Below, piece after piece: positions 55,819 through 62,533 of a stretch of 64,000 nucleotides of DNA. Each line of letters begins with the position of its first letter. Position 1 is the first letter of the stretch. This DNA is from Dyella silvae (GTDB lineage: Bacteria > Pseudomonadota > Gammaproteobacteria > Xanthomonadales > Rhodanobacteraceae). The stretch covers positions 1 to 64,000 of the forward strand of contig NZ_JAPJBQ010000009.1 of assembly GCF_026421305.1 (NCBI RefSeq), written 5' to 3'. A program made the translations under genes and the position numbers. The notes beneath the pieces are model-generated. The model was not told where the DNA came from. It saw only the letters and a program-made list of their open reading frames with translations, and made no database searches.

Positions 55819-55902
55819 AGTGAAAACAGTGAAGAGAAGTGAGTAGTGAGAGAGGGCACCGCCAGCGTGCCGGCTTCTCTCTCCATTCTCACTCCTCTCT
55901 AC
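55819..55902. repeat. GAGTGAGTAG-type purine repeat spacer
   Basis: AGAGAAGTGAGTAGTGAGAGAG on one side (given here in two parts: AGAGAAGTGAG, TAGTGAGAGAG) and the pyrimidine-rich complement motif CTCTCTACTCACTCCTCGCTC near 55895 face each other around a GC-rich centre. It separates pxpC and pxpA, which in other genomes are usually tightly packed. Confidence 0.55.
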
Positions 55903-56886
55903 TCACTCCTCGCTCTGTCGTTGTGCGATGTGGCGGAGTAGCCGTTGCAGCCGTTCCTGGCGTTGGGCCAGCCGTTGCAGTGACTCGTCCAGCGTGGTTT
56001 CCCTGAAGCATACGGTATCGCCCGGACGCCGCTGCGCCAGCCTCGCCAGATCCACGGCGGCCAGCTGGCCGATACGGGGATAGCCACCGGTGACCGGCGC
56101 CTCCGACTGCAGCAGGATCGGCTGTCCCGAAGGTGGCAATTGCAGGGTGCCGGGCAGGGTGGCTTCGGAAATCAGTTCCAGTGGTTGCTGCAAGCTCAGC
56201 GATGCGTGATCGAGGCGGCTCGCCGTGCGGTTGCTGTCTTTGCTGATGGTGTAAGTGGTGTTGAACACTGCGTGCTGCGAGGCGGCGTCCAGCGCATCGA
56301 AGTGATGGCCGCGCATGAGGGCGAGCGGCCCGTTGTGATAGTCCAGCCACGGTTGCGGATCGAGGCCCCAGGGCAGCACGTGTGTAGCGTCGGCCGGGCG
56401 AAGCCATGCACAGGCATCGCTGGCGCCGATGGCAAGCTGATCGTTCGCCTGCAGGCTGCGTCCGTCGAAAGGCCCTATGCGCGCGTGCAGGTCGGTGCTG
56501 CGGCTGCCCAGCACCACGGGTGTTGCCCATCCCCCGCGCACGGCGAGATATCCCCGGCAACCATGCCGCATGCCGCCGAGACGCAGCACGCTGCCCGCGG
56601 GTAGCGCACAACAGGTCCAGGTGGGTATCCGGTGGTGATCCACGTGTGCATCGATGTCAGCGCCGGTCAGCGCAATCACCGCGTTTTGCTCAAAGCGCAA
56701 CGTCGGGCCCAGCAGCGTGAACTCCAGCGCCGCTTCGTCGCCAGCGTTGCCGACCAGTGCATTGGCGAGCCGCCAGGCGGGCCAGTCCATCGCGCCAGCA
56801 CGTCCGACACCGAGCCCCGCATAGCCGGCGCGGCCGCCGTCCTGCACGCTGGTGAGCAGGCCCGGTTTGATGACCAGGACGCTCAT
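55903..56886 (-). CDS. pxpC: 5-oxoprolinase subunit PxpC (biotin-dependent carboxylase-like)
   Basis: Subunit C (327 aa) of prokaryotic 5-oxoprolinase, formerly KipA/urea-amidolyase-like. Conserved segments are IKPGLLTSVQDGGRAGYAGLGV at the start (two parts), GAMDWPAWRLANALVGN, and SEAPVTGGYPRIGQLAAVDLA toward the end. The start overlaps the pxpB stop by four bases. The last ~25 residues are Gln/Arg-rich and unconserved. Confidence 0.94.
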   Translation of the reverse strand: MSVLVIKPGLLTSVQDGGRAGYAGLGVGRAGAMDWPAWRLANALVGNAGDEAALEFTLLGPTLRFEQNAVIALTGADIDAHVDHHRIPTWTCCALPAGSVLRLGGMRHGCRGYLAVRGGWATPVVLGSRSTDLHARIGPFDGRSLQANDQLAIGASDACAWLRPADATHVLPWGLDPQPWLDYHNGPLALMRGHHFDALDAASQHAVFNTTYTISKDSNRTASRLDHASLSLQQPLELISEATLPGTLQLPPSGQPILLQSEAPVTGGYPRIGQLAAVDLARLAQRRPGDTVCFRETTLDESLQRLAQRQERLQRLLRHIAQRQSEE

Positions 56887-57587
56887 CCACGCTCCTCCAT
56901 CAGCTTTTCATACGCATCCTGTCCGATGGCGTGAAAGCGCACCCGATCGCCGGGCAGCAGCAGCGATGGCGATACAGCGTGCAGGTCGAACAACTTAGAC
57001 GGCGTGCGGCCGATCAACTGCCAGCCGCCGGGCAACGCCTGCGGATAGATGCCGGTCTGGTTGCCGCCAATGGCGACGCTGCCTGCAGGCACGCTGAGGC
57101 GTGGATCGGCGCGGCGCGGCATGGCGAGCGCCGGATCGAGGCCAAGCAGATAAGGAAAGCCGGGTGCAAAGCCCAGCATGGCGACGCGATAGGTCACGGC
57201 GCAGTGCCGCGAAATGACTTCATCGGGTGTAAGCCGCGTGTGGCCGGCGACAACGGATAGATCCGGCCCTGCTTCGCCGCCGTACCACACGGGAATGACC
57301 ACTTCACGCGACGCGTCGGTGGTGGTGACGATGTTTGCCAGCATCGAGCGCAAGGTGTCGTACTGATGCTGCGGTGAAAGCGCGTCTTCGTCGCCACGCC
57401 ATCGCGTTGCGTCGAAACGCACGAGCAGGCTGGCGTACGCAGGCACACATTCAATCTCTGGCATGCGCTCGCGCAGTTGCTGTGCGGCGGCATGCACGCG
57501 CGCATTGATATCGGGATCGATGGTGTCGCCGAAGCGCACCAGCCATGCATCTTCCGCCAGCGGTTCTATGTCGATCGTGGACGGCAT
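56883..57587 (-). CDS. pxpB: 5-oxoprolinase subunit PxpB
   Basis: Subunit B (234 aa) of prokaryotic 5-oxoprolinase, formerly KipI-like. Features are VPAYASLLVRFD, the IPVWYGGEAGPDL segment, and the diagnostic LGFAPGFPYLLGLDPAL with RLSVPAGSVAIGGNQTGIYP. It is the first gene of the minus-strand operon pxpB-pxpC-pxpA-DUF969-DUF979-pcp. The promoter should lie in 57588-57900; I see no certain boxes. Confidence 0.95.
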   Translation of the reverse strand: MPSTIDIEPLAEDAWLVRFGDTIDPDINARVHAAAQQLRERMPEIECVPAYASLLVRFDATRWRGDEDALSPQHQYDTLRSMLANIVTTTDASREVVIPVWYGGEAGPDLSVVAGHTRLTPDEVISRHCAVTYRVAMLGFAPGFPYLLGLDPALAMPRRADPRLSVPAGSVAIGGNQTGIYPQALPGGWQLIGRTPSKLFDLHAVSPSLLLPGDRVRFHAIGQDAYEKLMEERG

Positions 57588-58165
57588 GAACTCAGGCCGC
57601 GCCGCAGGTAAACAGGTGCTCGCGTTTCGTCGGCAGGATGTGGTTGGTTTTTCGAATCATTGTGTGTCGACGTCATCCGCGCGTGGCGCACCGGCCAACA
57701 CTGTAGGCGCGCAGTCATCGCACGAAAAGCCTGCGCCATGGCCGCCGCGATGGTCTCCACGTTTCGTATCCCTCCACAGCGGCTGCGTGTCTGGTCTGCA
57801 CGATCTTGCGTGCATCGGGCAAGCGATTTTTCCCTGGAACGACGCAGGTATGACGTGAAATTGCGTTGACATGTCGCGTGTCTCTGCGATCTAGCAACGT
57901 TGTCATATATTCGCCCTTTCACGCTGCGACTTGCTTCGTTCGTGGCCGTGAATCCCCCCATTCAGGCGTGTATGAGGAGCCTGATTGGCCGCTCAGGACA
58001 TTCCGATTTGGCGCGACGCGCAAAGGCGAAGCTTGTCTTGTTTTGTGGATTTATAACCAATGAAAACAATCAATTATGGTGGTGATGCCCACGGCTTGGC
58101 CGAGCACGCCCGGGCCTGATGCTGTCCCGCCGCACGGGTGCCAGGCCGCGTATGACACTCGAATA
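57588..58165. other. Intergenic region with orphan NagR half site
   Basis: About 580 bases without a convincing gene; the short frames inside lack ribosome-binding sites and family resemblance. It contains AGCAACGTTGTCAT at 57893-57906, the same orientation and form as the nagP operator, with TTGACA at 57866-57871 nearby. An AT-richer stretch at 58025-58080 contrasts with the surroundings. Confidence 0.6.
57893..57906. promoter_or_regulatory. Orphan NagR-type operator
   Basis: AGCAACGTTGTCAT shares GCAACGTTGTCA with the nagP operator. It lies 306 bases upstream of pxpB and 349 bases upstream of the second kinase gene. No good -10 box fits on either strand, so the controlled gene is unclear. 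Confidence 0.6.
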
Positions 58166-58181
58166 TTGACAACGTTGTCAG
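58166..58181 (+). promoter_or_regulatory. NagR operator and promoter of the second kinase gene
   Basis: TTGACAACGTTGTCAG, with a perfect 14-bp core palindrome (58167-58180), followed by TCGTTACCAGACTCCGG as in copy 1 at 48604. It lies 73 bases upstream of the GTG start of kinase copy 2. Confidence 0.85.
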
Positions 58182-59270
58182 TCGTTACCAGACTCCGGCC
58201 AAACACAAAGCCACGTTTACAGAAACGTGACACCACGATGACGAGGGGATCGCAGTGGGCGAAGGGGTGAGCCGCAGCGCGCGTGAGTTCTTGGCGCAAG
58301 AAGCCATGTTTCTCGCGGCTGACGTCGGAGGTACACACGCACGCATCGGACTGGTGAGCCGGCAGCCGGACGGCGCGCGCCCGGTGACGGTGCTGCAGTA
58401 CCACCGCTATGCCTGCGCCGACTGGCCCAGCCTCACGGCCGTGCTCAAGGACTTCGTGGGCCAGTTGGATCGTTCGGTGCACGTGGACCGTTGCGCCGTG
58501 GCCAGCGCCGGTTATGTGCTGGGCGACGCCATCGTCAACGACAACCTGCCGTGGCCGGTCTCCATCCGCGACATCCGCGACAGCCTCGGCATCGACCAGC
58601 TGGCGGTGGTCAATGACTTCGAAGCGGTGGCCTACGCCACCCAGTTCCTCAGCCAGGCCGACACCACGCCGGTGATCGAAACCACCGCGCCGCGCGCGGC
58701 CGGTCCCGTGCTGGTGATGGGGCCCGGTACCGGGCTGGGCTCGGCCGTGCTGCTGCCCGGCAAGCCGCACGCCACCGTGCTGGCCACCGAGGCGGGCCAG
58801 ATCGCCCTGGCGCCGGGCAACGAACGCGAGATCGAGATCCTGCGTTATCTGGCGCGCGACCGCGCCTACGTGTCGTTCGAGCACGCCTTGTCCGGCCCGG
58901 GCTTGCTCAACCTTTATCGCGCCATTTGTTCGCTGCGCGACCAGTCGCCCGCGCTCAGCGCCCCCAGTCAGGTGACGCAAGCCGCGCTGGAGCGCAGCGA
59001 CGCTGCCGCGGCCGAAGCGCTCGAGGTGTTCTGCGGTTTGCTCGGCAGTTTCGTCGGCGATCTGGTGTTGCTGTACGGCGCGCGCGGCGGCGTGTTTCTC
59101 GCCGGCGGCATCCTGCCGCACATCCGCGACGTGCTGCTCACCAGCAGTTTCCGCCAGCGCTTCTTCAACAAAGGCGTCATGCGCGCCTTTCTGCAACAGG
59201 TTCCCGTACGACTGATGGAACACGGCCAGCACGGCGTGATTGGTGCGGCGGGTTTGTATCTGGACGGACA
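58166..59270 (+). repeat. Segmental duplication, copy 2 (operator plus kinase gene)
   Basis: Counterpart of 48588-49700. Between promoter and start codon the two copies differ in sequence, but GAGGGG and the GTG start are kept at the same spacing. Confidence 0.88.
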
Positions 59271-59292
59271 GCAGGGCGTGAGTCCGTCCTGA
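58255..59292 (+). CDS. Glk-family sugar kinase, probable GlcNAc kinase, copy 2
   Basis: Second Glk-family kinase (345 aa), almost identical to copy 1 over the shared domain; the differences seen are I/V in FLAAD(I/V)GG, A/P in SRQ(A/P)DG and S/G near GVIGAA(S/G)LYLDG. N- and C-terminal ends differ (MGEGVSRSAREFLAQ here). The same catalytic and ATP motifs are present. The GTG at 58255 has GAGGGG seven bases upstream. It is followed by a different TonB-dependent receptor. Two NagK-II-type kinases within one GlcNAc regulon are known in Xanthomonas; the very high identity here suggests recent duplication or gene conversion. Confidence 0.88.
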   Translation: MGEGVSRSAREFLAQEAMFLAADVGGTHARIGLVSRQPDGARPVTVLQYHRYACADWPSLTAVLKDFVGQLDRSVHVDRCAVASAGYVLGDAIVNDNLPWPVSIRDIRDSLGIDQLAVVNDFEAVAYATQFLSQADTTPVIETTAPRAAGPVLVMGPGTGLGSAVLLPGKPHATVLATEAGQIALAPGNEREIEILRYLARDRAYVSFEHALSGPGLLNLYRAICSLRDQSPALSAPSQVTQAALERSDAAAAEALEVFCGLLGSFVGDLVLLYGARGGVFLAGGILPHIRDVLLTSSFRQRFFNKGVMRAFLQQVPVRLMEHGQHGVIGAAGLYLDGQQGVSPS

Positions 59293-59531
59293 CGCTCCCT
59301 CGGGCTCGCGTTCGCTTTTGGGGGGACACGCGAGTGGGAGGAAGCACGAGGGGGCGTTACCAAAAACGCGAATAACAGGCGGTGCCGTCAAGGACGCCTG
59401 CAAGGGAAGAACGCAGTACCGAAGCATCACCGCCGTTGCACTGAACCGGGCGCGAGCCCAACAGACCGCCACGTTGCAGCCGGACGACCCACGACATCCG
59501 CTGCCGTTATGCCTTTTGAGGGGAGGAAACC

Positions 59532-62345
59532 ATGTCACACCGCAAAACTCTGTTAGCCGCCAGTATCGTCGCAGGCCTGTGTTTGTCCGGCTCCGTGTAT
59601 GCCGCTGACAACGCACCGGCAGCGCAGCCCGGCTCGGCCGCCACCACCCAGGACACCGCACAGCCCGGGGCTGACAAGTCCAAGGCCAAGGAACTTGGCA
59701 CCGTCACCGTCGTCGGTATCCGCGATTCGGAAGCTGAGTCGCTGAACCTCAAGAAGGCTGCCGACACGCACATTGAAGTGATCACTGCCGAAGACATCGG
59801 CAAGCTGCCGGCCAAGAACGTGGCCGACACGCTGCAGCGTCTGCCCGGCATCAACATCAGCTCGTCCAGCGCCAACGAAGGCGGCTTCGACGAGAACGAC
59901 CGCGTGAGCCTGCGCGGCACCAACCCCAGCATGACCCAGACCCTGGTCAACGGTCATACCGTCGGCACCGGCGACTGGTTCGTGCTGAACCAGGTGCAGA
60001 CCGTGGGCCGCAGCGTCAGCTATTCGCTGCTGCCGGCCGAAACGGTGAGTGAAGTGGTGGTGCACAAGACGTCCGAAGCCAAGCTGCAGGAAGGCGGCAG
60101 CGCCGGCACCGTCGACATCATCACGCGCAAGCCGCTCGAGTTCGCCAAGCCGATCACCATGCAGGGCTCCATTGGTGGCGTGTATTCCGACCTGCCGGGT
60201 GACGTCAAGCCGCAGTTCAATGGCTTGTTCAACTGGAAGAACAGCGACAGCACCTTCGGCGTGATGGCGCAGGCGTTCTATGAGAAGCGCAGCCTGCAGC
60301 GCGACGGTCAGGAAATCGTGGGCGGTTACAACAAGATCGGCGCGACCGATCCCATCGCCGTGGCACACCCCGATCTCGCCGGCGTGTACTACCCGAACCT
60401 GATCGGCCAGACCTTGTTTACGCAGACGCGTACGCGCAAGGGCGGCACGATCGATATCGAGTGGAAGCCGCTCGACAACCTGACGCTGAACCTCAACAGC
60501 TTCTATTCCGACCTCAAGGCCGACAACTACAACCGCAACTACATGTTGTGGTCGAGCAAGTTTGTCCCCAGCGGCGTCGGCCTGCAGCCGGGCTACACCG
60601 TGTCGGGCAACATGCTCAAGAACGCCACCTTCGCACCCCCGGGTGCGGCGGGTATCTGCGATGCGACCACCACGCCGGCGACCACCTGCGCCAACACGCC
60701 GTACGGCGTGTACGACATGATCTCGCGTCCGGGCGCATCCTCGTCCACCTCGTACACCACGCTGGATGCCGAGTGGCGCGCGAATGACCATCTCACCTTC
60801 ACCGGCCAGCTCGGCACCACGCAGGGCAAGGGCAACAGCGATCAGCAGGATGTGCTCGAGCTGGGCTACGGCGCCGGCGGCGGCGCTTCGTGGAACATGA
60901 ATGGCACGGGCAAGCCGACCAACTGGTCCGTCGGCGGCGACAACAGCACCCCGTCTGGCATCCTGCCGTCGGCCGGCTGGATCTTCGGCGACCAGGACAT
61001 CCACGTGAAGGACAAGGAGAACTTCGGCCAGGTCGACGGCGAGTGGGCCTTCGACAGCTCGCCGATCTACCTCAGCACGCTGGACTTCGGCCTGCGTTAC
61101 TCCGATCACACCCGCGAGAACAAGACCGACATCGGCCAGGGCCCGACCGGCGACTGGCAGAACCTCGCGAACTATCCGACCAACTGGTCGAACTACCCCA
61201 GCAGCTTCAACAGCGATCTTGGTGTGAACGGTCCGGGCCCGGTGTGGTACTACAGCCCGGGTTCCCTGGCTGCATTCGACGCCCGCTTTGCCAATCGCGA
61301 CCCGGTGACGCGCTTCAACTGGCAGAACGTCTACAAGGTCAACGAAAAGGACACGGCGGCCTATCTGCAGGCAAACTTCACGGGTGATCGCTGGAGCGGC
61401 AACGTCGGTCTCCGCTACGTCTACACCAAGGAAGCCATCACCTATAACTCGCCGCAGGCAACGCCGTACACGACGGTGGGCCCGATCACCGGTTCGGCGT
61501 TCGGCGACTACTACTCCAACACCTATAACCACAGTTACGACAAGGTGCTGCCGAGTGCGAACCTGCGCTTCAGCCTCACCGACGACGTGATTGCGCGCTT
61601 CGCCGCTTCGCAGACCATGACCCGTCCGGATTACTCCGCACTGGCCGGTTCGTACTCGCTGGATGACCTGACCCACACCGGTACCGGTGGCAACCCGCAG
61701 CTCAAGGCGTTGACCTCGACCAACTTCGACGCCGCGCTGGAGTGGTACTTCGCGCCGCGTGGCCTGGTGTCGGCCGCTGTCTACAACATGGCGTTGAGCA
61801 ACTACGTCAACTTCGGCAACCAGAACATGGTGTTCAAGGATCAGCAGGCCAGCAAGGCTGCCGGTCATGACGTGCTGGCAACCTACCAGGTCAGCGTGCC
61901 GACCAATGTTGACGGCAACGTCAAGGGTGTGGAGCTGAATTACATCCAGCCCATCGCCGACAACTGGGGTGTGCAGGTCAACTACACCTACGCACAGGGT
62001 CGCGCGGACAATGGCCAGCCGTTGCAGGGCACCTCGAAGCACACCTACAACGCGTCGGCTTACTTCGAAAACGAGCTGTTCAACGCCCGCCTCAGCTACA
62101 CCTATCGCTCGTCGTTCTTCGACGGCGTGAGCCGTTCGGACACGTACTACCAGGCAGGCGTGGGCAACCTCGCGTTCTCGGCTGGCTACAACGTGACCAG
62201 CTGGATGTCGCTGCGCTTCGACGCGATGAACCTCAACAACCCGAAGTACCGCTATTACACGGTCAACCCGGCCTACGGCAATCAGCTGAACTCGTATTAC
62301 GTGAACGGCCGTCAGTACTACCTGACCGCGAACTTCAAGTACTGA
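59532..62345 (+). CDS. TonB-dependent receptor 2 (GlcNAc-regulon linked)
   Basis: Outer-membrane TonB-dependent receptor (937 aa). The signal peptide KTLLAASIVAGLCLSGSVYA is nearly the same as in receptor 1. A linker rich in Ala/Gln/Pro/Asp follows, then the plug with VTVVGIRDSEAESLNLKK and ITAEDIGKLPAKNVADTLQ, and the GTVDIITRKPLEF motif at the plug-barrel junction. The barrel ends YYLTANFKY. Beyond the signal peptide it is only distantly related to receptor 1, so it probably takes a different oligosaccharide. GGGGAGG lies upstream of the ATG. A terminator follows. Confidence 0.94.
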   Translation: MSHRKTLLAASIVAGLCLSGSVYAADNAPAAQPGSAATTQDTAQPGADKSKAKELGTVTVVGIRDSEAESLNLKKAADTHIEVITAEDIGKLPAKNVADTLQRLPGINISSSSANEGGFDENDRVSLRGTNPSMTQTLVNGHTVGTGDWFVLNQVQTVGRSVSYSLLPAETVSEVVVHKTSEAKLQEGGSAGTVDIITRKPLEFAKPITMQGSIGGVYSDLPGDVKPQFNGLFNWKNSDSTFGVMAQAFYEKRSLQRDGQEIVGGYNKIGATDPIAVAHPDLAGVYYPNLIGQTLFTQTRTRKGGTIDIEWKPLDNLTLNLNSFYSDLKADNYNRNYMLWSSKFVPSGVGLQPGYTVSGNMLKNATFAPPGAAGICDATTTPATTCANTPYGVYDMISRPGASSSTSYTTLDAEWRANDHLTFTGQLGTTQGKGNSDQQDVLELGYGAGGGASWNMNGTGKPTNWSVGGDNSTPSGILPSAGWIFGDQDIHVKDKENFGQVDGEWAFDSSPIYLSTLDFGLRYSDHTRENKTDIGQGPTGDWQNLANYPTNWSNYPSSFNSDLGVNGPGPVWYYSPGSLAAFDARFANRDPVTRFNWQNVYKVNEKDTAAYLQANFTGDRWSGNVGLRYVYTKEAITYNSPQATPYTTVGPITGSAFGDYYSNTYNHSYDKVLPSANLRFSLTDDVIARFAASQTMTRPDYSALAGSYSLDDLTHTGTGGNPQLKALTSTNFDAALEWYFAPRGLVSAAVYNMALSNYVNFGNQNMVFKDQQASKAAGHDVLATYQVSVPTNVDGNVKGVELNYIQPIADNWGVQVNYTYAQGRADNGQPLQGTSKHTYNASAYFENELFNARLSYTYRSSFFDGVSRSDTYYQAGVGNLAFSAGYNVTSWMSLRFDAMNLNNPKYRYYTVNPAYGNQLNSYYVNGRQYYLTANFKY

Positions 62346-62367
62346 TTTAACGCTTTCTCCCCGCGAA

Positions 62368-62399
62368 CGGGCCCGGCACACTTGCCGGGCCCGATTTTT
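62368..62399 (+). terminator. Rho-independent terminator of the second kinase-receptor operon
   Basis: CGGGCCCGGCA (62368-62378) and TGCCGGGCCCG (62383-62393) form a perfect 11-bp stem followed by ATTTTT, 23 bases after the receptor stop. Confidence 0.9.
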
Positions 62400-62421
62400 C
62401 GTTGGGGTACACGCTGGAGCC

Positions 62422-62501
62422 TGTTCAAAATCTCTGTACGACGTCGTGACGTTGAGGGACTCGTGCGGGTGCGCGATCTCGTAGCACAGAGATTTTGAAC
62501 A
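62422..62501. repeat. 16-bp inverted repeat upstream of the GH9 gene
   Basis: TGTTCAAAATCTCTGT (62422-62437) and ACAGAGATTTTGAACA (62486-62501) are perfect reverse complements around 48 bases of unrelated sequence that includes ACGACGTCGT. The arms look like transposon or MITE termini. No target duplication is clear. Confidence 0.75.
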
Positions 62502-62533
62502 CGCTTTTGCCTGAATCTGCCGGAGTCGATGAC

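Noticed and set aside
57660-58085. Short frames of 60-70 codons between pxpB and kinase 2
   Set aside because: No ribosome-binding sites, overlapping frames, and no domain or membrane features.
59553-62381. A 942-codon open frame on the minus strand
   Set aside because: It is the antisense of TonB-dependent receptor 2, with Val/Arg/His-rich sequence unlike any protein family.
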